From: Heterocephalus glaber
Taxonomy: Eukaryota; Chordata; Mammalia; Rodentia; Bathyergidae
Reading direction: 5' to 3'
Length of the DNA stretch: 64,000 nt
NCBI RefSeq assembly: GCF_000247695.1
Contig: NW_004624783.1
Location: 3,839,897 to 3,903,896, forward strand
Numbering within the stretch: position 1 is the stretch's first letter; the number at the start of each line of letters is the position of its first letter. A program made the translations under genes and the position numbers. The notes below the pieces were generated by a model. It made no database searches. It was not told where the DNA came from and worked only from the letters and a program-made list of their open reading frames with translations. Below are positions 53,788 to 64,000 of this stretch, in pieces.

Positions 53788-54165
53788 CTGTATTAGTCAG
53801 AATTCTTCAGAAAAATAGACCGAGAAGTGGCTCACACAGTTATGGAGGTGCCAAGTCCCAAATTTGTAAGGTAGGCCTGTAGGCTGGAGACCCAGGAGAG
53901 AGTTGAAGTTGTAGTCCAGGTCTGAAGGCCTTCTGCTGCCATGATTCCCTCTTTCTCAGAGAGAGTCAGTCTTATGTTCAATACAGACTTCAGCTGATTA
54001 GATGAGGTCCACTCACATTGTGGAGGGCAGTCTGCTTTATTCTGAGACCACTGATTTAAATGTTAATCTCATCCAAGAACTCCCTCACAGAAACATCCAG
54101 AATAATCTTTGAGCAAATACCTGGGTACTATGACCCTGCCACATTGAGCTTAATAGTGACCAGTA
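53788..54165 (-). mobile_element. ERVL MLT2-type solitary LTR, antisense
   Basis: 'ctgtattagtcagaattctt' at the left, then 'ggctggagacccaggagaga' and 'actgatttaaatgttaatct' 'catccaaga', are the reverse complement of MLT2-like LTR blocks. It is a diverged solo LTR. Confidence 0.62.
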
Positions 54166-54469
54166 GTTCGAAGTCCATTTACATCACACTCTCTATATGC
54201 ATATATATTGGATGAAACCACAGTCTTAGTGATTAATGCCAATCTTTTCTATGTGTGACACAGTATTTTCTATTCTATTTTACTTCATTGTAAAAAGGAT
54301 ACGTGACCCGCTTATTTGGTTTCTAGATTTGGGGTGAGTTGTATGTTGTATTTTGGAACACTGTACTAGTATACACTTTTAGAATGTCCTATTACCCCAT
54401 AGCAAAGGATATGAGGATCACGACTGTGTCCAGGAGGCCAGGAAATGTTCTCTGAGCAAATGATTGGGT

Positions 54470-54670
54470 CATAAAAGAGTATTCCGGTTCCAATATGATT
54501 GTGTGTGATCGCAGCTAAGGCCTGTACTGGCTTCTGCCATTGTTTTCTTATCTGTAAAGTGAATGTACTCATAAATACATCATTTACCTAACAGGATTGT
54601 CATGAATAATAAAATTATAATGAGGAATGTTTAGGAAAATGCCTTGTGAACTTGGAAGGAATTTAGTGAG
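54470..54670 (+). repeat. MIR SINE fragment interrupted by the L1 insertion
   Basis: 'tgttttcttatctgtaaagt' and 'aacaggattgtcatgaataa' are the MIR 3' half. It ends at the target-site duplication of the long L1 (54,671), so the L1 probably landed in or next to it. Confidence 0.5.
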
Positions 54671-54685
54671 GTAATTGCTATTTTA
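54671..54685. repeat. Left copy of L1 target-site duplication
   Basis: Fifteen bases match 61,394-61,408 with one mismatch. This lies at the 3' end of the antisense L1. Confidence 0.82.
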
Positions 54686-54984
54686 TTGTTTAATTAATTT
54701 TATGGGTACATTTTAGATAGATGTAATGATAACATTTGTCATAGAGAATTTGTACCTGTACACAATATACCTTGGTTCTTTTTTTTCTATTTTCCTCCCC
54801 TCTCTTTAACTCCTCTTCCCCTTCTTATTTACAAAAATTTGTTTTCATTTTTCCTTCTAGTCTCTTTTTTCCTTTTCTCTTCCTTTCTTTCCCCCTCCTC
54901 CCTTCCTTGTTCCCCTTCCCATTTGAATATTTTCTTCTTATTTTACAGTATCTATTATACACCTTAGCCCTTACTTACCCTTTC

Positions 54985-57900
54985 AGTTTCTTACACCAGA
55001 GAAACCATGTGATATTTGAACATGTGTGTTCTATTTATTTCACTTAAGAATATGATCTCAAGTTGCATCCATTTACCTATAAATTTATCAAGTTTATCCT
55101 TTTTTATGGAAAAGTAGTACCCCATTGTATAAAAAAATCCCACATCATCTTTTTCCATTCACCAGTTGATGGGTATTTGGGCTGTTTCCAAGATTTAACT
55201 ATTATAAATTGTGCTGCTATGAACATGGGTGGGCATATATTGTTGTGGTATGATGCTTTTATTTCTGGGGGGAAGATACCAAGAAGGGGAATAGCTGGGT
55301 CAAATGGAACCTTTTTGAGGTTCCTTTTTGAGGAATCTCCACACTAACTTCCACAGTGGTTGCACCAGTCTACACTCCCAGCAACAGTAGAGAAGAGTTC
55401 TTTTCTCTCCACAGCCCCAGACTGCATTTGCTATTGGTTGATTTCTTGATAATAGCTATTCTTTCTGGAGTGAGATGGAATCTCAGTGTTGTTTTAATTT
55501 GGATCTCTCAAATGACCAGTGATGTTGAACAGTTTTTTCATATATTTATTTGTCACTTTTACTTCTTCATCTGAGAAGTGTCTATGTATTTCAAATGCCT
55601 ATTTTCAGATTGTGTCTTTAAATATGAGGGGTCTGATTTGAGTTCTAGAATATATAAATATTCTAGATATTAGTCCTTTGTCTGAGGAAAACGCTGATAA
55701 AATTTTTTTCTCACCTGTGGGTTGTCTCTTCACTCTGTTGTTAGTTTCTTTTGCTGTGCAAAAGCTTTTTAATGAGATCCCAATTGTTGACTCTCTGGAT
55801 ATTTCCTGTGCAATCTGGGTTTTGTTCTTAGTCTTTGCCTACATTGGTGTCTTCAAGAGTTCTACCTATTCTGTCTTCTAGCAGATTTAGTGTTTCTGTT
55901 TTAATATTTAGATCTTTGGTCCATTTCGATTTTAGTTTAGTGCATGGTGACAGATATGGGTCTAGTTTTAATATTTGGCTTATGGAAAGCCAGTTTTTCC
56001 AGCACCATTTATTAAAGAGGATATTTTTCTTTCAGTGAAGGTATTTGGCCCCTTTGTCAAATATAAGGTGGCTGAGTGTATTTGGAGTTGTTTCTGCACC
56101 TTCTAACATGTTCCATTGATCCTTGGTTCTGTTTTCTTTTTTGCCAGTACCAGGCTGTTTTTATCACTGCAGGTTTGTAGTATGATTTTAAGTCAAGGTT
56201 GTGATGCCACCTGCCTTGCTTTTGTTGCTCAGAATTGCCTTTGCTATTCTAGGTCTCTTCTGGTTCTAAATGAATTTTAGGATGTTTTTTCTCTAATTGT
56301 GTGAGCTATCCTATTGGTATTTTGATCAGGATTGCATTAAATCTGTATAAAAAATTTTGAGTATATGACCATTTTCACTACCCAAGAACTACAGATATCT
56401 TACTATTTTCTGATATTTTCTTCAATCTCCTTTTCAGAGTATTGTAATTTTCAATATAAAAGTCTTTACTTCCTTTGTTAGATTGATTCCTAGGTATTTC
56501 ATTATTTTGGATGTTATTGTGAAAGTCATGCCTTCTCTAATTTCTCTCTCTCTAAGTTTGTTATTTGTATACAGGACCTTGATTGATATTTGATCTCACA
56601 ACACTACTAAATTTGATTATTGGGGTCTTCTATGTATAGTGTGATGTCATTCACCAAATAATGATAATTTCACTTCTTCCTTTCCTATCCTTATTCCTTT
56701 TATTTCTTTCTCTTGTCTAATTACTCTGGCTAATGTTTCAAGAACTATATTGAATAATAGTGGTGATAGTGGACATCTTTATCTTGTTCCTGATTTTAGC
56801 GTGAAAGTTTTCAGTTTTTGACCATTTAGCATGATGTTGGCTGTTGGTTTGTCATAGATGGCTTTTATCAGTTTGAGATAATGACCATTTATTCCAGTTT
56901 TCTGTAGGTTTTTTATCATGAATGGGTGTTGGATTTTGTCAAATGCTTTTTTTGCATGTATTGAGATGATCGTGTGGTTTTTGTCCTTGGCTCTGTTAAT
57001 ATGGTGTATTATATTTACTCATTTGTATATGTTGAACCATCCTTGTATCCCTAGGATGAATCCTACTTGGTCATGGTGTATAATTTTCTTGATGATTTAC
57101 TAGATTCTGTTTGTCAGTATTTTATTGAGGATTTTTGTGTCTATATTTGTTAGGGAGATTGGCCTGTAATTCTCTTTTTTGGTTGGATCCTTCTCTAGTT
57201 TTGGTATCAGGGGGAGTTTGGGAGGAATGAGTTTGGGAGTATTGCTTCCCTTTCAATTTCATTATAGAGGCTGAGGAATAGTGGCATTAGATCTTCTCTA
57301 AGTTTCTTGTAGAGTTCAGCAGTGAATCTGTCAGGACCTAGATTTTTCTTTGTTGGTAGGCTTTTAATTACATCTTCAATTTCATTGACTGATATTGGGT
57401 TATTTAGGATTTTTATATCTTATTGATTTATATCTTCTTGATATCTTCTTCATTTGGTAATTCATATGTATTTAGGAATCTGTCCACTTCATCTGTGTTT
57501 TCCATTGTATTAGAATACAGGTTCTCAAAGTAGGTATTTGTAATCTTCTGGTTTTCTGCAGGATCTGATGTGATTTCATCATTTTCATTCCTAATTGCAT
57601 GAATTTGAGTCTTTCCTTTTTTTTTGATAAGCTTGGCTAAGAGTTTGTCAATTTTATTTAATCTTTCAAAGAAGCATCTCTTCAATTCATTGATTCTTTG
57701 TATTGTTTTCTTGGTCTCAATTGCATTAATTTCTGCTCTGATCATTTAAATTTCCTCCCTCTTAGGAGCTTTGGGCTTGACTTGCTCTTCTTTTTCTAGA
57801 AGCTTGAGGTTCAACATTAGGTTGTTTATTTGAGCTCACTCTGTTTCTCTGGTGCGGGAATTCACCACTGCACATTTCCCTAATAGGACTGCTTTCATTG

Positions 57901-58740
57901 CGTCCCATAAATTCCAGACTGTTATATTGGTGTTATCATTTAATTGTAGAAAATGTTTAATATCTTCTCTAATTTCATCTGTGACTCATTGGTTGTTCAT
58001 GAGGATATTATTTAATTTCCATGTTTTTATGAAGTTTTTGTGGTTTCTTTTGCCATTGATTTCCAGTTCACTGCACTATGATGTGATAATATGCATGGGA
58101 TAATTTCAATTTCTTTATATTTACTTAAGCATGTTCTATGAGCTAGTATGTGTTCTCTTTTGGAGAGGGTCCCATGTGCAGCTGAGAAGAATGTGTATTG
58201 TGATCTTGCAGGGTAGAACACTCTGTAGACATCTACTAAGTCCATTTGTTCAAAAGTTTGGTTTAATTCTGATATTTCTTTGTTGATAATTTTTGTCTAG
58301 TTGATCTGTCTGTTTGTGACAGTGGGGTATCAAAGTCCCCCATTACAGTTCTATTAGTGCTTATTTGATTTTTCATGTCCATAGTATTTGTTTTACATAG
58401 TTGAGTGCATTGGTATTTGGTGCAAATATATTTGTGATTGTTATCTCCTCCTCTTGGATTGTTCCCTTAAAAGCATGTAGTGACTTTCTTTGTTTCTGTT
58501 GATCAGTCTTGGCTTGAAATCCACTTTGTCTGCAAATAGAATAGCTACCCCTGCTTTTTTTCCAGATTCCTGTTGCATGGAGTGTTGTTTTCCATCTTTT
58601 GACTTTCAGTCTATGAATTTTTTTTTGAGTTAAATGTGTTTCTTGTATGCAGCATATTGTTGGATCTTGTTTCTTGATCCATTCTGCCAGTCTGTGTCTT
58701 TTGAATGGTGTATTGAGACCATTTACATTGACAGTACTGA
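54985..58740 (-). pseudogene. LINE-1 ORF2 remnant (endonuclease and reverse transcriptase), broken
   Basis: ORF2 encodes the endonuclease that nicks target DNA and the reverse transcriptase that copies L1 RNA there. On the minus strand, near 58,630-58,690, the endonuclease start is readable with the ICCIQETHL block that carries a catalytic glutamate. A clean 105-codon stretch at 57,745-57,428 covers the linker before the reverse transcriptase. At about 56,647-56,663 the segment that should hold the two catalytic aspartates of the reverse transcriptase is changed and out of frame. The C-terminal end is near 55,000. Many stops lie between. The length is about the usual 3.8 kb. Confidence 0.82.
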
Positions 58741-58924
58741 CTTATTCTTGTCATGTTATTTTCCAGTTGTTGGTTTCCTTTCTTTCCTCTCTGTTTAATT
58801 ACCTACCTTCCCTGGTGGATTCATTCTATTGGAGTTCATGGAGTTACAGTCTTTGTTATTTCTTTCAGAACACTTTGGAGTGCTGGTTTTGTGGTCATAA
58901 ATTTCCTCAGGTGTTCTTTGTCAT

Positions 58925-59865
58925 GGTAATATCATATTTCTCCATCAATTTTGAAAGACAATTTTGCAGGGTACATTAGTCTGGGTTGGAGGTTGTTTTC
59001 CTTTAGGGCTTGAAATACTTCACTCCAAGCTCTCCTTGACTTAAGGGTTTGTGTTGAGAAGTCTGCTGTAAATTTGATGGGCTTCCCTTTATAGGTGATT
59101 TGTTTCTTTTCTCTAACAGCTTTTAGCATTCTGTTCTTGTGTTGAATTTCTGGACTCCTGACTATTATATCTCTTGGGTTTAGTTTGATCATGGCCAATT
59201 GGAGTTCTATATACCTCACTTATCTGTATGTCAAACTCTTTTCCTATGCTTGGAAAGTTTTTGCCATAACTTCTGTCAACAGGTTTTTTTTTTATGTTGT
59301 TTGTGCTGTCTCCTGCTTTTTCATTGATTCAAATCAATCTTATGTTTTTCTTCTTTGCATCATCTAGCAGCTGTTGGATTGATTTTTCATGGTCCCTCAC
59401 TATTTTAAAGAAATCTTTCTTTTCATGATCACTAACCACAGTTTTGTCTTCTAGTTCTGATATCCTGTCCTCACATTGGTTCATTCTACTGCACATACTT
59501 TCAATAGAACTTTTAATCTCCTGGATATCTGATTGAATCTGTTTCGTGGATTCCATCTCTTTCCTGTGTTGAGCATTCATGCTTTTCATCATTTTCCTAA
59601 GCTCTTCTATTTTTTTTAAATGTGTATCTACTCTAGGTTCACTAATCATGCCCTTTAGTATGGTCATCATCTCTGAAGTTATCTGAGAAATTATTTCTGA
59701 CTTAACTTTTTCTAGACCCTCATTCATCTGATTTGTTACTTCCACTACTATAACTTCAGAGAGTCCAGGTGGGTGGATTTTGAATTGTTTCACCTCATTG
59801 CCTCTTGGGTTTGCCTTTGGCCAGCTGGAAGTCTGGGTCTGCATCTTGTTTTCATGTCTTCTCAT
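58925..59865 (-). pseudogene. LINE-1 ORF1 remnant (RNA-binding chaperone), broken
   Basis: ORF1p normally forms coiled-coil trimers that bind L1 RNA. The first 178 codons (59,865-59,329) are open and heptad-rich (for example KSSIESMCSRMNQCEDRISE), as expected of the coiled coil. The RRM part, 59,330-59,220, contains stops and a frame change. The C-terminal domain reopens at 59,219-58,932 with FTADFSTQTLKSRRAWSEVF and KLSFKIDGEI, then stops early. The start ATG at 59,865 gives the usual N-terminus length. Confidence 0.85.
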
Positions 59866-61393
59866 TTTCTATTTTTGTTAGTTTAATTCCTGCATTGCTG
59901 CTTGTAAATTGTTTAGTAGGTTTCTTTATTGCTACTATTGAAAACCCTTAGAAAATGATTACTTATCAGAAATGCCTTCCAGGTGTAGCTGGCTTTGGGT
60001 TTTGAGTCTGTTGCAAGATTCTACCTCTTCAATTTATAGGGGATGAGAAGTTCCTGCCTATTTGGCCTAGTCCCTGGTTCTTTGGCCTATGGCCTATCAT
60101 ATTGTTTATCATCCTCAGGCAATTTCAGTCTTAGCATACAAGGAAGAACAATTGATTGGAACAATTATGTCACTTTGGCTGAAGTAATGCAATCAGCAAT
60201 AACAATAGCATCAAACACAGCCTAGAAAAAGACAAATTGTGGTAACTATTCGTTTGGCACCTTTAACTGTATGAACAAGATTTGCAATTATATAACAAAA
60301 TCTAAAATAAACTGGAAAATTGAATATAGTAAATATCCCCTCAGTAAGGAGATTTTACCCTCAGGGGAGAAAATTTATGGAAGGTTAGGGGAAAAATAGA
60401 GAAATAGAAGAAGAGAAAGAGATTAGAAGCAAGACTTGAGGACAAAGGAAGATTATACAAGCTTTGAGGACTTACGAAGAAGACAGGAGGGAAAGAAAGA
60501 AGGCAGAAATAGAAACAAGAACAGAAAAAAACCAATAAAAAAACTGGAAGCAATGTTCACACTCATATAAAAATAAGAACAAATAATCAAGAAAAAGAGA
60601 AAAAATAAATTAAAAAGCAAAGAAAGGATGAAAAACAATGTCCACTTCAGGGTATGTCACTGGTAGACAGAGGGGTCAGAAAGAGTCCAGATCTATGTTG
60701 ATTGACCCTAGCAAGCCAATAGTAGAATTACTGCAGTGGTGGATAATCCCAGCAAACCTGGACTTCCATTGAAGTTCAGGCTGCTTCTGGTTTCTGGCTA
60801 CGAGGCTGGGACCCAAGTTTTTCAGCCTGTGACACTTGAGGTGCCTCCTGCCTGCTTGAACTCAGCTCCCTGACCTCCTTCTGGCTTGACTTTGGCTGTA
60901 CCTCACCCTGACATTGGGAGCTGATAGATGAAGCCAACCTGCAACTGCTCAGAGTTCTAAGTTCAGCTGATCCTTTCCAAAATGGCAACTGGCTAGTAGT
61001 CATCCTCTCCTGGGGGACATCTGAACCCACATAACTCACTAACCACTGCAGTCTGCAGCAGCCACTGCTGCTTTCCACTGGTGCATTTCTCCACGGAGGC
61101 TTCTGGGGTTACCAATAGTCAGTGTGCATCTGCAGGTTCAAGCCACCCCTCCCACACCTTAAACCAGGGCTCAGTGAGGAAGAGCTGCTTGCTACCTCCC
61201 TCTTCTGCATTGTAGTCCCTCTCTTTTCTCTCCCTGTGGACTCCAATTCTTGCTTCAGATCTTTGCTGGGTCCCAAGGACCACTTCCCTCTTCTTTCTCT
61301 TTCTCACATTGCTATATTCCAGTGTCTGGATTCCAAGTATTGGAGAGACTGTTTTTCTGCCACTCACCATTCTGCCATCTTCCCGGAAGTCCA
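59866..61393 (-). promoter_or_regulatory. LINE-1 5' UTR / internal promoter region
   Basis: These 1.5 kb lie between the ORF1 start and the L1 5' end. The outermost part (61,393-61,090 on the minus strand) is G-rich and includes a 'gggaagatggc' start that resembles the YY1-type core of L1 promoters. The inner 60,370-60,640 is strongly purine-rich on the plus strand. By family knowledge this region would drive L1 transcription from its first base. Activity in this decayed copy is unknown. Confidence 0.6.
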
Positions 61394-61408
61394 GTAATTT
61401 CTATTTTA
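61394..61408. repeat. Right copy of L1 target-site duplication
   Basis: It pairs with 54,671-54,685 with one mismatch, and directly borders the L1 5' end. Confidence 0.82.
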
Positions 61409-62604
61409 AACTGCTCTATAATAACTTTCTTTCCACCACTCAGGAATCTAATAGGATGGTAATACTTCGTGAAAATTAGTTTGAGCTCTTCAAAACTTGC
61501 CATATAAAACAAAGATAGTCCCAATTGCTTAATCAGAATGATGATCAGCTTCTAAAAATGAGCCCCATCTCTCCCGAGACCACTCAGAATTAAAATATGA
61601 TCTCAAAGAGGGGAAAAGTGTTATGTATTTGGGCTTGATGGAGTCTTTTGGTTCTCCTGTCCCCTGGCCACTTTTCCACCCTACCTGGTTCAGAGTGTCC
61701 TGTAGGCAATCTTGGGATGACTCTGTCCTACCACTTGCCTTTAAGAATGAAAGTTGGGCTGAATGTTATCTCTAAAGCTTTACTTTGAAATCAGTTAAAT
61801 GAAAATTTAGGGGAGAAATGATTGGGTTGGAGGCTTCCTAAGTTAAGGTAGCTGTTTACAAGGGTTGATGTTCTAGAGAGGACATCCCTTTGGGGCAGCT
61901 CTAGTTTTACCAGATGAAAGCAGACTTAGGTGGGCCTAAGTATCAGGGGACTAGTGGTTCTGCCTGCCTGTGAGTCCTGAGCTGGAGTAAGAGGCCACCA
62001 CTAGACCGCCTTCATGGTGATAATCAGTGGGTCTTCTGTGAGACCAGCAGAAGCCCATGTGGTTTTTCCCCTTTCTTTTCTTCTCCATTGTTTGTTTCCT
62101 AATCTGTCCTTTTTGTGGTGTGGAAAATGCAAGGCTGACTATCCCATCAAATGGCATTGTTTCTGCTGGTCCCCCTTACCTCCAGGCAGAATAATTGCAC
62201 CATCCCCAGATGAGGGTGATGAGGATTTGAGATGCATGACTGTGTTTCATTTCAGTGCCTAATAGAAAATGGAGAATGAGCATGGCACCTTTATGTTCAT
62301 AATTCATAATTACAAGCTTTGTTGTCTCGCCTCATGTAGACTAGAGAACTGTTGATTGGGTATGGTCTGTAAGTGTGTAGAGTAAGGTGGCGGGCACACT
62401 TTCCCCAATGCATGGCACATTCCCACATAGGGACTGCTGAGAATGGTTGGTGGTTGAGCTCTGCCAATAACTGAATTCCAGCAGGGCTGTTTTGAGGGCT
62501 GTGTTAGCCATCAGAGCATATGGTGGCCAAAGAGCAGTTGCTTTCGGACAAAGGCCAGGGAGCAGATGCTGGAGTGGATTTAGATAAAGTTAGAGCAGAG
62601 GCCA
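61409..62604. other. Unique sequence, no gene seen
   Basis: Opposing short frames at 61,951-62,262 lack family resemblance. No repeat was recognised. Confidence 0.4.
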
Positions 62605-62790
62605 TGTGTAGTGGAAAGAACACTAGTCTGGGAGTTAGAGACCTGAACTTTCCCTCTTCTCCATCTTTAATGCATTTTGTGACATGCTGTGAGTTCATTT
62701 GATCTCTCTGGATATCCCCTTCCTTGTCTCTAAAATCAAGGATTGGGAACCATTAAACTAGATTATCTCTTTCAGATCAAAAACATTGTA
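62605..62790 (+). repeat. MIR SINE
   Basis: 'gtgtagtggaaagaacacta' 'gtctgggagttagagacct' is the MIR-type tRNA-like head and 'tttgatctctctggatatcc' with 'ccttgtctctaaaatcaagg' the core. It is old but long. Confidence 0.65.
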
Positions 62791-62929
62791 GAATCCCTTC
62801 TGATATTTGGATTTTTCACAGGCAATTTAAGAGGAACTGTTTTGACTCCTTATCACTTGTACTGAGAAGTACCCAGCAGGTGCCATCCCATTATCATAAT
62901 CCTCATCCCTCTAATACTATTTCAATCTT

Positions 62930-63030
62930 GTTAACAATAACAACACCACCTACTATCACTTATTAAGGGCCTGCTTTGTACCAGCAGAATCTCTGTGTCA
63001 AGTGCTTAGAGAGGTACATGGTAGTACCCA
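62930..63030 (+). repeat. MIR-family fragment
   Basis: 'ctatcacttattaagggcct' and 'gctttgtaccagcagaat' resemble the MIR3-like 'acttattgagtgcctactatgtgccaggca' block. It is short. Confidence 0.42.
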
Positions 63031-63204
63031 TTGACAGGTGTCACCTGCCAGGCAGGGCTCTGTGGATCAGAGGGACTCCCATTTTCTCCAGGTGTTGGTA
63101 AGTGTTGTCCTGGGATACCTGTATTTGAGACTCACATAAATTAAAAAGATCTTCTAAGTGCTCTATATTTTGGACTCTGAAATTGTATATTGCTAGGATG
63201 CACA

Positions 63205-63405
63205 TGAATTTTGAAGTGGTAAAAACCTGGGTTCCATCCCTAACTCTGCCACTTATTCCCATATATCTTTGCAGAATTAAAGAATTTCCTCACCTGAAAA
63301 ACAGGGAAAGCCATCCTGCCTGTAGAAAACACTTGTGATGATTATGTGAGTTAATCTATGTGAGAGCATTTGGCTAGGCCCTGGGGTACAATAAATCCTG
63401 CACAC
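63205..63405 (+). repeat. MIR SINE
   Basis: 'acctgggttccatccctaac' 'tctgccacttattcccatat' is the MIR head, 'ttcctcacctgaaaaacagg' the core and 'tgatgattatgtgagttaat' the tail, all in order. Confidence 0.72.
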
Positions 63406-63434
63406 ATATTGTTATTTATCCCAGCCTCTGGACC

Positions 63435-63560
63435 TTCTTTTTGCCAGTCAAGAAGTGATTGTTGAGCTTCTACAAGATCCTGGGCAAACCTTTGGTGCTG
63501 TGGACAGTCTAGTGAGCAAGACAGAACCTGTGTGTTCACAGAGCTCACAGATCCTGGGGT
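63435..63560 (-). repeat. L2 fragment, antisense
   Basis: 'agtgattgttgagcttctac' 'aagatcctgggcaaaccttt' and 'gtgagcaagacagaacctgt' follow the antisense L2 3' end ('attgagcacctactatgtgccaggc...agcaagacagacaaggtccctgc'). Confidence 0.55.
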
Positions 63561-63678
63561 CCAAAATCCTTTGGCCAACATACAAGCTGCATAGACAGAA
63601 GCATGGTGGTTCCTCTCTGGAAATCTTTGCTCTTCCCTTTACATTAACATTCTTTCCTAAACTCTATGAATTTTTTTC

Positions 63679-64000
63679 CTATTAAGTTTATTGGTACATT
63701 TTAGGTATACAACACAGTTACATTCATCATTGGGTTCTTGTACCTTTACATGATGTGTCTTGGTTTTTATTTTCTCCCCATTCCCCTGCCCTCCCTTCAC
63801 CCCCTCCACCCATCCCTATTTACAAAGGCTTTGTTAACAATGTTTCTCCTTTTTTCATATTTTTTCTTTTCCATTCTTTACTTTCCCCTACCCCTCCCAC
63901 TTCCCCTACCCCTTTAGACCTTTTCTTCCTATTTCACATTATCAATTACACATTTTGAACCTTATTTACATTTTTAGTTTTTCACACCAGAGAAACTATT
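63679..64000 (-). mobile_element. LINE-1 3' end, antisense, continues beyond the window
   Basis: 'gtttattggtacattttagg', 'tcattgggttcttgtacctt' and the pyrimidine-rich block with 'tttcacaccagagaaacta' repeat the 3' UTR of the long L1 at 54,686-55,000 in the same order. Its 3' end is at about 63,679, and the 5' part lies beyond position 64,000. The same family occurs three times within about 10.8 kb, in the same orientation. Confidence 0.82.

Larger units (their letters stand above)
54671..61408 (-). mobile_element. Near full-length LINE-1, antisense, inactivated, with 15-bp target-site duplication
   Basis: Read on the minus strand, the body begins at 61,393 with the typical L1 start ('ggacttccgggaagatggca', 61,392-61,373) and ends near 54,686 in the 3' UTR, about 6.7 kb, the usual full L1 length. 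Flanks 'gtaattgctatttta' (54,671-54,685) and 'gtaatttctatttta' (61,394-61,408) differ at one base. The order 5' UTR, ORF1, ORF2, 3' UTR is complete. ORF1 and ORF2 both carry stops and frameshifts, so the copy is dead. Confidence 0.9.

Noticed and set aside
59329..59865. 178-codon minus-strand frame as a host gene
   Set aside because: It is the coiled-coil part of the L1 ORF1 remnant, with the rest of ORF1 following in a shifted frame.
1..64000. CRISPR array, operon, phage or other prokaryotic system
   Set aside because: The repeats are mammalian transposons, with no spaced direct-repeat array and no dense same-strand long frames.

Overview
This is a gene-poor stretch of a mammalian nuclear genome, intergenic or deep intronic. 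I see no convincing protein-coding gene, no functional RNA gene, no CpG island, and nothing bacterial or viral apart from old endogenous LTRs. CpG is depleted, the open frames are short and scattered, and much of the window is recognisable transposon debris. Several tRNA-derived ID SINEs and composite SINEs joining an ID unit to a B1 (7SL-derived) unit place it in Rodentia. The composite ID-B1 SINEs and the apparent lack of mouse/rat-type B2 elements suggest a squirrel-related or beaver-like lineage rather than a murid. That placement is inference from SINE type, not a database match.

Layout. 1-10.9 kb: Tigger-type DNA transposon remnants, L2, MIR and CR1/L3-like fragments and one young ID SINE in otherwise unique sequence. 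10.9-11.46 kb: a fold-back mariner element. 11.5-24.7 kb: mostly unique sequence with a second Tigger, MIR/L2/MER5 scraps, a minus-strand G-quadruplex motif and a 148-bp purine tract with (GA)n. 24.7-26.6 kb: a nest of two antisense ID SINEs (one with a long CT array) followed by an old element with degenerate terminal inverted repeats, which carries an ID SINE and a 33-nt U2 snRNA 5' fragment flanked by perfect 16-bp target-site duplications. 27-36 kb: a 32-bp tandem duplication, an L1 ORF1-region fragment, MIRs, a MaLR-type LTR, a composite SINE, and a second fold-back mariner on the minus strand. 36.3-36.9 kb: a roughly 0.2-kb mariner miniature element directly abutting a 3' half mariner. 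37-54.6 kb: MIR, L2, L1, MER5, ID and ID-B1 fragments, two more LTRs, and a GC-rich unique block at 49-50.3 kb. 54.67-61.41 kb: a near full-length but dead antisense LINE-1 bounded by 15-bp target-site duplications. 61.4-64 kb: MIR/L2 fragments and the 3' end of another antisense L1 of the same type, cut by the window edge.

The window is best read as an archive of transposition, not as a set of cooperating genes. The most distinctive items are the U2 retro-fragment, the mariner copies that share one palindromic architecture, the L1 with readable ends, and the nested 25.2-26.6 kb element. I found no evidence of a new functional system. Exons spliced from short pieces cannot be excluded by reading alone; one exon-like block at 32,105-32,164 is flagged.
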